From positions 1 through 64,000 of the forward strand of contig JAEUVD010000031.1 in the NCBI GenBank assembly GCA_016787065.1: a DNA stretch of 64,000 nt. Direction: 5' to 3'. The position numbers and the translations under genes were made by a program. Position 1 is the first letter of the stretch. Each line of letters begins with the position of its first letter. The notes under the pieces are model-generated. The model saw nothing but the letters and a program-made list of their open reading frames with translations. It made no database searches and had not been told where the DNA came from. This document shows positions 55,618 to 64,000 of the stretch, one piece after another. This DNA is from Chitinophagaceae bacterium. GTDB lineage: Bacteria; Bacteroidota; Bacteroidia; Chitinophagales; Chitinophagaceae.

Positions 55618-57063
55618 ATGGATGTTTTAAACGAACCACAAACTAAAGCAGTATCGAACGACTCAGCTTTAGCTACCATCATTTCAGTTTTCTTTTTCTG
55701 GGGCTTTGTTGCGGCTAGCAATGGCGTGCTTATTCCTGTGTTAAAAAATCATTTTTCACTAACGCAGTTTCAATCACAATTAGTGGATACCGCTTTTTAT
55801 ATTGCCTACGGTGTTGGTTCGCTCATTTATTTTTTGATGAGTTTATCCATGGGTGACCCCTTAAATAAAATTGGCTATAAGAATGGTTTGGTGATTGGGT
55901 TAATTATATCTGCTATCGGAGCTTTACTCTTTATACCGGCTGTTAACCTAAATCATTATGAATTTTTTCTGGTTGGGTTATTTGTAATTGCTTTTGGGTT
56001 CTCCTTATTGCAAATCGTAGCCAACCCGTTTGTAATTAACCTAGGTGATCCATCAAAAGGTTCCTTTCGACTAAATTTGGCAGGTAGTATTAATTCACTC
56101 GGAACCTCTATTGGGCCGGTGATTTTTGCCTATGCGTTGTATGGCACAACAGCCGGAAATGATGCCGTTAAATTGGGTATTGATGCCGTAAAAGTTCCCT
56201 TTATCATTCTCAGTGGCTTATTGTTTTTCATGGCAGTGTTTTTAAAATTTTCAAAGCTTCCTTCCATTACAAGTACTGATTCGCATACATCAGATATGGG
56301 TGCCTTGAAGTATCCGCAATTAACCTTGGGTATGCTAGCTATTTTTATTTACGTGGGAGTTGAAGTTACTATTGGCAGTAATTTATCGGCACTTATTGGG
56401 GATATTAAACAAATAGAAAAATCGAAAATAGCCAATTTTGCAGCACCTTTTGTTTCCCTGTATTGGGGAAGTCTCATGATTGGACGATGGACGGGCGCTA
56501 TTAGTGCATTCAAATTAAGCAGAACTGCTAAACTTGTTTTACAAGTTGTAATTCCGTTTGTTGCCTTCGCGGTGGTGTTATTCTTCAATCATATTCGTGC
56601 TACTGAAGTTAGTGAGCTCTATATTTATTTGGCTTGGATTATTGTATTTATGATAGCCAATTTTATGGCTCAGGAGAAGCCCGCTAGAACCTTAATTCTG
56701 TTTGGTATTGCTGCAGCGATCATGATGGTTGTTGGCTTGAATACATCCGGCGACGTAGCTATTTTTTCTTTCATGAGTGGTGGTTTATTCTGTAGTGTAA
56801 TGTGGCCTTGTATATTTAACTTGGCCATTGCCGGCTTAGGAAAATACACCAATCAAGGTTCGAGCTTATTAATCATGATGATTTTCGGAGGAGCCATGAT
56901 TCCTTTGGTACAAGGAGCAATGGCCGATGCAATGGGTACACATCAATCGTATTGGGTAGCCGTTGTATGCTTTTTGTTTTTGGCGTGGTATGGTTTCTTT
57001 GCAAAAAATACTTTGGCTAAACAAGGCATTAATTATGATGCAGATTCCTCAGCGGCGCATTAA
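55618..57063 (+). CDS. Sugar MFS transporter, FucP/GluP-like
   Basis: 481 residues with twelve predicted membrane helices. The N-terminal FFFWGFVAASNGVLIPVLK and the LQIVANPFVINLGDP segment identify the fucose/glucose-galactose:H+ symporter (FHS) group of the major facilitator superfamily. Imports a sugar by proton symport across the inner membrane; the specific sugar is not determinable. No sugar-catabolic genes lie nearby. Its stop shares a TTAA with a short broken minus-strand frame. Confidence 0.9.
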   Translation: MDVLNEPQTKAVSNDSALATIISVFFFWGFVAASNGVLIPVLKNHFSLTQFQSQLVDTAFYIAYGVGSLIYFLMSLSMGDPLNKIGYKNGLVIGLIISAIGALLFIPAVNLNHYEFFLVGLFVIAFGFSLLQIVANPFVINLGDPSKGSFRLNLAGSINSLGTSIGPVIFAYALYGTTAGNDAVKLGIDAVKVPFIILSGLLFFMAVFLKFSKLPSITSTDSHTSDMGALKYPQLTLGMLAIFIYVGVEVTIGSNLSALIGDIKQIEKSKIANFAAPFVSLYWGSLMIGRWTGAISAFKLSRTAKLVLQVVIPFVAFAVVLFFNHIRATEVSELYIYLAWIIVFMIANFMAQEKPARTLILFGIAAAIMMVVGLNTSGDVAIFSFMSGGLFCSVMWPCIFNLAIAGLGKYTNQGSSLLIMMIFGGAMIPLVQGAMADAMGTHQSYWVAVVCFLFLAWYGFFAKNTLAKQGINYDADSSAAH

Positions 57064-57211
57064 TGCAATTCAATCGACATATTAATTTGTTGTGTTTTAG
57101 TTTTTCCTCTAGTAACTTTCGGCGTTAGGATGATATCGTGGCCGTAAGGGTGTTTCCATGATTTTTGAATTCGTTACGTTGTTGCTTCTTACGATCATAT
57201 TTAACATCCAT
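57060..57211 (-). pseudogene. Frameshifted small reading frame
   Basis: From an ATG at 57211 the minus strand reads MDVKYDRKKQQRNEF and then loses frame. In the adjacent frame it continues KSWKHPYGHDIILTPKVT and TKTQQINMSIELH to a TAA at 57060-57062. Joining the two gives a basic protein of about 50 residues. Either a one-base frameshift in a small gene or a fragment of a larger one. No family recognised. Confidence 0.35.
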
Positions 57212-57258
57212 TTTAACTCCTGAACTCCTATTTTTGAGCCCGCTTAAAAAACCCTTGC

Positions 57259-58254
57259 ATGGAAAATTTGGACATCCGTCAGCTTAATGAAAAAATACAT
57301 CAGCAGAGCGCGTTTATAGATATGTTAAACCTGGAATTGAATAAGTCAATTGTAGGACAAAAATACATGCTTGAACGACTCATGATTGGTTTACTAGCAC
57401 AAGGGCATGTACTCTTGGAAGGGGTTCCGGGATTGGCCAAAACACTAGCTATTAAGTCGCTGGCTACCGCTATCAGTGGTAAATTCTCTCGCATACAGTT
57501 TACGCCGGATCTTCTTCCTGCGGATGTGGTAGGAACCATGATTTATAATCCACAACAAAATCAGTTTCAAGTACGCAAAGGGCCGGTGTTCGCTAATTTT
57601 ATTTTAGCGGATGAAATTAATCGTGCCCCCGCTAAAGTACAAAGTGCGTTATTAGAAGCCATGCAAGAAAAGCAAGTTACGATTGGCGATTCTACCTTTA
57701 AATTAGAAGAACCCTTTTTGGTGCTAGCCACGCAGAATCCAATCGAGCAAGAAGGTACTTACCCGCTCCCGGAAGCTCAGGTAGATCGTTTCATGTTGAA
57801 GATTGTAGTTGGCTATCCTCAAATGGAAGAAGAGCGATTAATTATTCGACAAAATATTCATCCTGGAGGTCAGGCTCCTATTCAACCTACGGTTTCACCA
57901 CAAGAAATTCTGGAAGCAAGAAAATTAGTGCGTGAGATTTACATGGATGAGAAAATAGAAAAGTATATTCTCGATATTGTTTTTGCAACACGAACACCGG
58001 AAGCTTATAAGCTTCAAAAAATAAAACCATTAATCGCGTATGGTGCCTCGCCTCGTGCTAGTATTAATTTAGCACTTGCAGCTAAAGCTTACGCGTTTAT
58101 TAAACGAAGAGGATATGTAATTCCGGAAGATGTACGTGCTGTTTGTATGGATGTGATGCGCCATCGCATTGGACTTACGTATGAAGCTGAAGCAGAGAAC
58201 ATGAATAGCGAAATGCTGGTGAGTGAGATATTAAATGCAGTAGAGGTTCCTTAG
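57259..58254 (+). CDS. MoxR-family AAA+ ATPase
   Basis: 331 residues. Walker A GVPGLAKT (about residue 55), Walker B ILADEINRAP, sensor 1 LATQNP and the MoxR-specific EQEGTYPLPEAQVDRFM. MoxR ATPases act as chaperones with von Willebrand factor A partners, here the DUF58 and BatA proteins of the same operon (gaps of 14 and 2 bp, then a 1-bp overlap). A TATTTTTG box at 57229-57236 may be the -7 element. Cytoplasmic. Confidence 0.96.
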   Translation: MENLDIRQLNEKIHQQSAFIDMLNLELNKSIVGQKYMLERLMIGLLAQGHVLLEGVPGLAKTLAIKSLATAISGKFSRIQFTPDLLPADVVGTMIYNPQQNQFQVRKGPVFANFILADEINRAPAKVQSALLEAMQEKQVTIGDSTFKLEEPFLVLATQNPIEQEGTYPLPEAQVDRFMLKIVVGYPQMEEERLIIRQNIHPGGQAPIQPTVSPQEILEARKLVREIYMDEKIEKYILDIVFATRTPEAYKLQKIKPLIAYGASPRASINLALAAKAYAFIKRRGYVIPEDVRAVCMDVMRHRIGLTYEAEAENMNSEMLVSEILNAVEVP

Positions 58255-58268
58255 TAGATTTCCAATTT

Positions 58269-59213
58269 ATGTTTCAGAAATTATTCGGTAAGAAATCATC
58301 ATCAGTTACTCCACCGGCAACTAACATGTTGCTGGATGATATGAGTACGTCGGATATTCTGAAACGTGTTCGACAAATTGAAATTAAAACGAAGGGCTTA
58401 AGCAATCATATTTTTAGTGGTGAATACCATAGTGCGTTTAAAGGCAGAGGAATGAGTTTTAGTGAAGTGCGTGAATATGCTTATGGTGATGATGTACGAA
58501 GTCTAGATTGGAATGTTACCGCTCGTTTTAATGCCCCCTTCGTGAAAATATTTGAAGAGGAACGTGAACTTACACTCCTCTTGATGGTAGATATTTCTGC
58601 AAGCTCTTTATTTGGTTCAACCAAAACGGATAAGCGCGGTTTGATTACGGAATTATGTGCGGTGTTATCGTTTTCGGCTATTACAAATGGCGATAAGGTA
58701 GGTGTTATTTTCTTTAGCGATAAAGTGGAACGTTACATTCCTCCTAAAAAAGGGAAAAGTCATATTTTATTTATTATTCGTGAGTTATTGACTATGAAAC
58801 CGCATCGGGGTGCCCAAACAAATATTCATGAAGCCCTCCGATTTTTGAATGGAATCATGAAGAAACGAACTATTCTTTTTGTACTGTCTGATTTTTATAG
58901 TGGTAATTATAAAGAAGGTTTACAAGTTGCCGGTAAAAAACATGATGTAATAGGTATGCATGTTTATGATCAACTGGATGCCACTATGCCGGATGTTGGT
59001 GTAATTCAGCTTCAGGATTTTGAAACAGGCGAACTCGTTGAAGTAAACACCAGTTCATTGGCATTTCGACAACAATATCAAAAGAAATTCGAACAGCATG
59101 TTAAGGCCACCAAAGATATTTTCTCAAAAAGTAGGGCGGAGTTAATCAGTATTGCAACGCATGAAGATTATGTGAAACGATTGCAAGTATTTTTTAAAAG
59201 CAGAATGGGTTAA
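58269..59213 (+). CDS. DUF58 domain protein (vWA-like)
   Basis: 314 residues with the DUF58 core motif GRGMSFSEVREYAYGDDVRSLDW and a von Willebrand A-type fold containing VDISASS (MIDAS-like). Soluble, no membrane helix. Partner of MoxR in the Bat aerotolerance-type operon. Starts 14 bp after moxR. Confidence 0.93.
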   Translation: MFQKLFGKKSSSVTPPATNMLLDDMSTSDILKRVRQIEIKTKGLSNHIFSGEYHSAFKGRGMSFSEVREYAYGDDVRSLDWNVTARFNAPFVKIFEEERELTLLLMVDISASSLFGSTKTDKRGLITELCAVLSFSAITNGDKVGVIFFSDKVERYIPPKKGKSHILFIIRELLTMKPHRGAQTNIHEALRFLNGIMKKRTILFVLSDFYSGNYKEGLQVAGKKHDVIGMHVYDQLDATMPDVGVIQLQDFETGELVEVNTSSLAFRQQYQKKFEQHVKATKDIFSKSRAELISIATHEDYVKRLQVFFKSRMG

Positions 59214-59215
59214 GT

Positions 59216-60169
59216 ATGAGAAGAGGCTTGTTTTGTTTTCTGTTTTTATGTTATTCATCACTTCTGTTGCAAGCACAACAGGTTGATGTTCGTGCGAAAA
59301 CAGATAAACAGAACATACAGCTTGGGGATGCGATTCAATTAGATATTTCTGCAACCTACGATCCGCAACGTTTTATTGTTCGCTTTCCTCAGGTTCCGGA
59401 TTCGATGAATGGTTTTGAGATAGTTCGTCGTGAAAAACCGGATACTATTTTCAAAAGAGAAATCAACGAATACCATCAACGTTATATAATTACACATTTT
59501 GATTCAGGGCGTTGGAATATACCCTCCTTCACTTTTGAAATTGAATCGAAAACCGGTCAGGCTTCTGAAGTAAAAAGAACAGATTCGTTATGGATTGATG
59601 TGAGTGCACCGTTAGTTGATACGTCTAAACCCTTCAAACCCATTACCGATGTGCGCGGTGCTGAACGTCCTTGGCAGGATATAGCATTGGAAATTGGTGC
59701 CTACGTTTTGATTTTTCTGGCTCTTGTTATGCTCTTTTATTTTGGTTGGAGAAAATACAAAGCCTGGAAGGAAGCTAAATCGAAAGTTCCAGCAGCACCA
59801 AAGTTAACACCGTATGAAGTTGCCCTTCAACAACTTCAGAAAATAAAAGAAGAAGCTTTGTTTGAGCAAGGGGAATTAAAAACATACTATACGCAACTTA
59901 CGGATGTGTTACGACATTATTTAGAGCAACAATTTGGCATTGATTCCTTGGAGAAAACATCCTCTGAAATTATGCACGATGTGAAGAAACACAAAGCCTT
60001 GGCCAATGTTCGTTCATCGTTACGTCAGGTTTTAGAAAGTGCCGATATGGTTAAGTTTGCGAAAGGAACACCATCGGCAGAAGAACATTTGCACTATTTG
60101 GAATTAACTACGGAAGTAGTGAAGGAATCATATAAAAAATACCAAAATCAACAAACCACTCCTGCGTGA
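59216..60169 (+). CDS. BatD-like exported membrane protein of the MoxR operon
   Basis: 317 residues. Signal peptide MRRGLFCFLFLCYSSLLLQAQ, an Ig-like periplasmic domain (about 25-135), one membrane helix (about 157-178) and a C-terminal cytoplasmic helical domain of about 120 residues (YEVALQQLQKIKEEAL, LTDVLRHYLEQQFGIDSLEKTSSEIM). This resembles the DUF4381/BatD-like proteins found in MoxR-DUF58 operons. It starts 2 bp after the DUF58 gene and its stop overlaps the batA start by 1 bp. Confidence 0.83.
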   Translation: MRRGLFCFLFLCYSSLLLQAQQVDVRAKTDKQNIQLGDAIQLDISATYDPQRFIVRFPQVPDSMNGFEIVRREKPDTIFKREINEYHQRYIITHFDSGRWNIPSFTFEIESKTGQASEVKRTDSLWIDVSAPLVDTSKPFKPITDVRGAERPWQDIALEIGAYVLIFLALVMLFYFGWRKYKAWKEAKSKVPAAPKLTPYEVALQQLQKIKEEALFEQGELKTYYTQLTDVLRHYLEQQFGIDSLEKTSSEIMHDVKKHKALANVRSSLRQVLESADMVKFAKGTPSAEEHLHYLELTTEVVKESYKKYQNQQTTPA

Positions 60170-61170
60170 TGAAGTATTTGGATTTCGCCCATATCACCTT
60201 TGCTAATCCGGAATATTTTTTTCTATTCTTATCAATTCCGTTGCTTCTTTTTTGGGAATGGAAGGTGCGCGGTAAAAAGCAAATTGCATTACAGGTTTCC
60301 ACCTTACAGGGTGTAAGTAGGAATTTTAAATCTTATCGTAAAGGGGTATTGCTTGGTTTACGTCTGTTATGTTTAGTGGCTTTAATTATTGCATTAGCTC
60401 GGCCACAACACACACAAATTAATGAAAGCATCGATAGCGAAGGGGTTGATATTGTTTTGAGTATGGATATTTCCGGGTCGATGTTAGCGGAAGATTTTCA
60501 ACCAAACCGTTTGGAAGCTTCCAAAAAAGTTGCCTCAGAGTTCATCGCAAATCGCGTAACCGATCGGGTAGGGTTGGTCATATTTTCAGGAGAAAGTTTT
60601 ACGCAATGTCCATTAACAACAGACCAAAATATTCTACAAGAACATGTGCAAAGTATTCGTAGTGGTTTATTGGAAGATGGAACCGCTATCGGAATGGGTT
60701 TGGCAACTGCAGTGGATAGGTTACGCAACAGTAAGGTAAAAAGTAAAATAATTATTCTACTTACCGATGGCGTTAACAACACCGGACTCATTGATCCGAT
60801 TACCGCACTTGAAATTGCAAAGGCGTACAAAATTAGAGTGTACACGATTGGGGTGGGTTCTGAAGGAACGGCGCCATACCCCGTGCCTGATGCCTTTGGT
60901 AATATTCAAATGCAACAAATGCCGGTTCAAATTGATGAGGAACTTCTCAAGAAAATCGCCAAAGAAACAGGGGCTAATTATTTCCGCGCTACCAATACAA
61001 ACTCACTTCGCGCTATCTATAACGATATTGATAAAATGGAGAAAACTAAAATTGAAATAAGTAGTTATAAACGCTATGCAGAATTGTTTTTTCCGTACGC
61101 CCTATTCAGTTTACTATGTTTTATGCTTGAATACTCACTGCGGTTAACTCTTTTCCGAAGACTACCCTAG
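60169..61170 (+). CDS. batA: BatA-like vWA domain membrane protein
   Basis: 333 residues from the ATG at 60169, which overlaps the previous stop by 1 bp. Two membrane helices near the N-terminus (about 15-30 and 58-76), a von Willebrand A domain with intact MIDAS SMDISGSM (about residue 103) and LTDGVNNTG, and a C-terminal membrane helix (about 304-326). Bat proteins were linked to oxygen tolerance in Bacteroides; the mechanism is unresolved. In many relatives batB, batC and batD/E follow, but here the operon ends. Confidence 0.9.
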   Translation: MKYLDFAHITFANPEYFFLFLSIPLLLFWEWKVRGKKQIALQVSTLQGVSRNFKSYRKGVLLGLRLLCLVALIIALARPQHTQINESIDSEGVDIVLSMDISGSMLAEDFQPNRLEASKKVASEFIANRVTDRVGLVIFSGESFTQCPLTTDQNILQEHVQSIRSGLLEDGTAIGMGLATAVDRLRNSKVKSKIIILLTDGVNNTGLIDPITALEIAKAYKIRVYTIGVGSEGTAPYPVPDAFGNIQMQQMPVQIDEELLKKIAKETGANYFRATNTNSLRAIYNDIDKMEKTKIEISSYKRYAELFFPYALFSLLCFMLEYSLRLTLFRRLP

Positions 61171-61173
61171 TAT

Positions 61174-61207
61174 AAAAAAACAAACTACAGCCGAAGCCGT
61201 AGTTTGT
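61174..61207 (-). terminator. Intrinsic terminator of the FN3/T9SS gene at 61234
   Basis: Minus-strand stem of 12 bp (ACAAACTAC-G-GC / GC-U-GUAGUUUGU, with a G-U pair) closed by a TTCG loop and followed by a T tract. It may also stop batA transcription from the other side. Confidence 0.85.
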
Positions 61208-61233
61208 TGTATTGAGAGTTGTAAATAGCAGAT

Positions 61234-63270
61234 TTATTTTTTCTCCAAGCGCGTTGTGTACACTAACGATTCTTCATTAAATAATTGAGCAATGTACAAT
61301 CCGTTACTTAGCTGTGCGATGGTAAAGTCGAACTCATTACTTCCTTCGATTGAAGGCATTACTTGTTGCTTCACCAAGCGACCTGTCATATCATACAGTT
61401 TCAACGTATATTCCTGTTGCATGGTTGCATTAAATCGAAGATGAATATCACCGGTAGTAGGATTCGGATAAATTATATCCGTCATTTCATCAGCTGCCAA
61501 GGAGGTTTCGGATTGCGCTTCTCGCGAACCAGCCGTTGTAAAATAAGCCGACGTACTAAATGGTCCTGTTACGGTAGATCCTGTACAGTGTGTTGCTAAT
61601 TGATATTCGTAGGTTTTACCAGGTGTTAAACCAAGTAAGGTTTTTGTATTGGGTATTACCGAACCACTTATCCAAGTTGATGATGTGGTAGCTTTATAGC
61701 GTAGTATATAATACGCAGCATCAGGTACTACAGGCCAAGATATTTTTGCACTGGTAGCGGTTATATTGGTTACACCTGCTCCCGTTGGAACATAACAGGT
61801 ATACGGCGTGGTGAATATCACACCCTGACTCCAAGGACTAACCAAGGATGAATTACAATACTTACGCATTTGAATTTCGTAAGTGGTAAGCGGTGATAAA
61901 TTCTGTATCAACTTAGTTGACGTATTATAATTCGAGGTTCCTAATAAAGTCCAAGTATTTGAATTGATTTCACGAATGCGGAAACGATACCATCCCGGAG
62001 GAATAGTAGTAACCGGAGTCCAGGTTGCTATAGTATTGAACCCTGTTGTATTCGTAACTGCCAAATTAAAGTTTACCGTTCCTGTACATGCACCTACGGT
62101 TCCGAAGTAATAAGTTCCTTTAACTTGATTCATTGGAAGAATAGTGTACCATAAATTATACGTGGCATCCCAAACTAAAGTCGGACTATACTTCGTAACT
62201 ACATTATTGTCAACATGAATGATACGGAAATTTGGAATAGCGGTATCAGCAGCATTTCCTGAACTCGGTAAGGGGAGAAAATCATCTGTACTAGTAGCAT
62301 TATTATAAACTGTAAAATCGTGTTGCGTGAAGAAAAGCAATAAGGTTGCCTTGCCATTATTCGTTGGTGTTACCGTGTACGAACGTGGCCCAAAGCGGTA
62401 ATTAATATCGGTTGTACTATCAACGTACGTAACTACCTTACTGCACATCGTTGTTGAACCTAGAATATTTCCGGGTGTAGTATCGGCAATGCCGGCAATG
62501 TTCTTACAGCCTTCAACAAAAATAGAATTCGATGAATCATGATTTAAAGGTTCGGTAGCACAGGATATACCAGGTACGGAAACGGAATTGTTAGATGCCG
62601 ACAAAGAAATGTCAGGGATGATTGCAGCGCAAGTAGTGAATTGAATAATGGTTGAATAAACACTTTGTGCAGGATCATTCACACACATTGTAGCAACTTG
62701 AAATTCATACGTAGTACTTGGTAATAAGTTAGAGTAAATTTTAACCATACCTGTATTGGTGGTGTTTATCCAAGGTCCTTGAGGTGATGCTATTCGAATT
62801 CGGGTATGATAGAAACTCGCATTAGGCGGCCCCGTCCATTCCAAAAAGGCGCTGGTGCCTTTAATATTATAAACCTGCAAATTGGTTGGTGCTACACACG
62901 CGTCACCTGTCGTAAATTCGGCACTTGGTGTAAATCCGCTGGTGGCAGGCGTGCCGGAACAATGCGCTTGAATTTGATATTCATACGTTGTATTCGGTAG
63001 CAAGCCAACAATTAATTTAGAAGCCGGTGTGGAGGATGAATTAATCCACGGACCTTGTGGTGTTTTGATTCGATGACGAATACTGTAGAAATTTGCCGTA
63101 GCCGTCCAAGTAAGAAAAGCGGAGGAACCACTAATATTATTCGCAGCTAAATTGGTCGGTAAATCGCATGCTGCATAGGATTGGTACATACTGCTAAAAA
63201 ACAATAAGGCTAGTAACCCCAAGGTTCTTAAGGGATTTAAACGTGATGTAAATTGTAATTGTGAAACCAT
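61234..63270 (-). CDS. T9SS-sorted FN3-repeat surface protein
   Basis: 678 residues. Signal peptide within the first 33 residues (hydrophobic LGLLALLFFSSM), two FN3 domains (about 35-215), a unique middle domain (about 220-400, SVTYxxRFGPRSYTVTP-like), two more FN3 domains (about 400-590) and a T9SS sorting domain starting at IIYPNP. The fourth FN3 domain (TNITATSAKISWPVVPDAAYY) is close to one in the protein at the left edge of the window, and a similar SRE/SRD linker precedes both sorting domains. Probably a surface adhesin; nothing catalytic seen. Confidence 0.9.
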   Translation of the reverse strand: MVSQLQFTSRLNPLRTLGLLALLFFSSMYQSYAACDLPTNLAANNISGSSAFLTWTATANFYSIRHRIKTPQGPWINSSSTPASKLIVGLLPNTTYEYQIQAHCSGTPATSGFTPSAEFTTGDACVAPTNLQVYNIKGTSAFLEWTGPPNASFYHTRIRIASPQGPWINTTNTGMVKIYSNLLPSTTYEFQVATMCVNDPAQSVYSTIIQFTTCAAIIPDISLSASNNSVSVPGISCATEPLNHDSSNSIFVEGCKNIAGIADTTPGNILGSTTMCSKVVTYVDSTTDINYRFGPRSYTVTPTNNGKATLLLFFTQHDFTVYNNATSTDDFLPLPSSGNAADTAIPNFRIIHVDNNVVTKYSPTLVWDATYNLWYTILPMNQVKGTYYFGTVGACTGTVNFNLAVTNTTGFNTIATWTPVTTIPPGWYRFRIREINSNTWTLLGTSNYNTSTKLIQNLSPLTTYEIQMRKYCNSSLVSPWSQGVIFTTPYTCYVPTGAGVTNITATSAKISWPVVPDAAYYILRYKATTSSTWISGSVIPNTKTLLGLTPGKTYEYQLATHCTGSTVTGPFSTSAYFTTAGSREAQSETSLAADEMTDIIYPNPTTGDIHLRFNATMQQEYTLKLYDMTGRLVKQQVMPSIEGSNEFDFTIAQLSNGLYIAQLFNEESLVYTTRLEKK

Positions 63271-63425
63271 TGATCTTGTTTTAAAAGTTATTTTGATCTG
63301 TAACGAAATTTAAAAATATTCATTTTTTTCCGGATAAAGCACTTGAATATGCATGGAGATAGTTCTGACGGCTGTTTTTTGCCGAAATATCATGCCAAAG
63401 TTGCGATTATACCCTTAAATTGACT

Positions 63426-63512
63426 TTAAGCAGATAGTTTCATCATCGTTGCAGAGCGAAGCTTGATTTCAAATTTGTCTTTTCCTGAAATACGGTATTT
63501 ATTTGCAGTCAT
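63426..63512 (-). other. Possible 28-residue reading frame
   Basis: In the 280-bp gap between the T9SS gene start and the methyltransferase, the minus strand reads MTANKYRISGKDKFEIK then LRSATMMKLSA and stops. The same frame stays open far upstream, antisense to the methyltransferase gene. It may be the tail of a lost gene or chance. The rest of the gap shows no recognised feature. Confidence 0.25.
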
Positions 63513-63550
63513 AAAATGCGCTTGTGTTAGAACATCATCTGAATCATAAA

Positions 63551-64000
63551 ATGCGATTCGATCAACAGGTCGATAATAGCTTAAACTATGTTCTACCTTT
63601 TGTTGAACAATCTTTAACCATCCAAAAGGGTACTCGAGTTCTTGAAATTGGATGTGGAGAAGGAGGTGTATTGAAACCTTTTGTAGATAGAGGCTGCGAA
63701 TGCCTTGGTGTTGATTTAGATGATATTCGTATTGTTTTAGGCAACGATTTTTTATCGGAAGAAATAAAACAAGGGAATCTCAAACTTTGGAATAAAAATG
63801 TGTTTGATCAGGATTTTCAATCAACGTATTCAGAATATTTCGATTTGATCCTGTTGAAAGATGTGATAGAACATATTCCCGATCAGGAAGCCTTCATCCC
63901 GTTTATGAAGAAATTATTGAAACCGAAAGGACAGATATTTTTCGGTTTTCCGCCTTGGTATATGCCATTCGGAGGTCATCAGCAACTTTGTAAATCCAAA
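63551..64000 (+). CDS. Class I SAM-dependent methyltransferase (3' end outside window)
   Basis: 150 residues visible, cut by the window edge. The ATG at 63551 follows an in-frame stop at 63512-63514. Motif I RVLEIGCGEGG (about residue 31), an acidic residue after GVDLDD (motif II) and FDLILLKDVIEHIPD (motif IV region) give a typical Rossmann SAM-binding core; GFPPWYMPFGGHQQ near the end is seen in methyltransferases of surface-polysaccharide clusters. The substrate is unknown. Confidence 0.8.
   Translation, partial: MRFDQQVDNSLNYVLPFVEQSLTIQKGTRVLEIGCGEGGVLKPFVDRGCECLGVDLDDIRIVLGNDFLSEEIKQGNLKLWNKNVFDQDFQSTYSEYFDLILLKDVIEHIPDQEAFIPFMKKLLKPKGQIFFGFPPWYMPFGGHQQLCKSK

Noticed and set aside
63586..63783. 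65-codon minus-strand frame near the right end
   Set aside because: Antisense shadow of the methyltransferase gene; the plus strand carries the conserved SAM-binding motifs.

Overview
The window is a piece of a Bacteroidota chromosome, AT-rich and gene-dense. Evidence: six proteins end in type IX secretion (T9SS) C-terminal sorting domains with the YPNP motif; candidate promoters match the Bacteroidota TTTG / TAnnTTTG pattern; most starts lack a Shine-Dalgarno sequence; and the gene pairings are typical of the phylum (DUF177-rpmF-plsX, gyrA followed by a TPR gene, rpsU-xer, MoxR-DUF58-Bat). I cannot name a genus. No rRNA, tRNA, intact insertion sequence, prophage or CRISPR array was seen.

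Layout. 1-2.1 kb: the 3' part of a repeat-built T9SS surface protein. 2.2-4.1 kb: minus-strand operon DUF177, rpmF, plsX. 4.3-12.0 kb: exported repeat protein, TPR protein with gyrA, and a T9SS beta-propeller. 12.1-14.0 kb: thioesterase and LutB-like iron-sulfur protein. 14.0-18.1 kb: large T9SS GEVED protein. 18.2-22.4 kb: gcvP and a sensor histidine kinase. 22.5-28.4 kb: a three-domain MMPL/acyltransferase/methyltransferase protein, trmN6 and metK. 28.6-30.7 kb: T9SS protein with six FN3 domains. 30.8-34.0 kb: TPR lipoprotein, rpe, UbiA-type prenyltransferase and maf, facing ribE and a lipoprotein. 35.3-39.1 kb: T9SS propeller, rpsU, xer and a shrunken LIC_10190-like membrane protein. 39.1-43.3 kb: minus-strand radical SAM protein, membrane protein, arginase-fold enzyme and rlmI-like methyltransferase. 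43.3-45.8 kb: a metzincin-like peptidase, an ECF sigma factor, and a protein joining an anti-sigma-like segment, a membrane helix and a trypsin-like protease. 45.9-52.2 kb: tadA, lipoprotein, ligA, a RES-toxin remnant, CBS protein, alpha/beta hydrolase, RlpA-like protein and murB. 52.4-57.1 kb: chrA with an outer-membrane protein, DUF3108 and a sugar MFS transporter. 57.3-61.2 kb: moxR, DUF58, a BatD-like protein and batA. 61.2-64.0 kb: T9SS FN3 protein and a methyltransferase cut by the window end.

Most of the content is housekeeping plus a large set of T9SS surface proteins. The candidates for something less described are the ECF sigma / membrane trypsin-like protease pair at 44.2-45.8 kb with the metzincin gene upstream, the isolated three-domain lipid-export protein at 22.5 kb, and the cysteine-rich radical SAM protein at 39-40 kb. 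Three places show decay or rearrangement: a RES-domain remnant at 48.9-49.2 kb, an apparently internally deleted membrane protein at 38.4 kb, and a frameshifted small reading frame at 57.1 kb.
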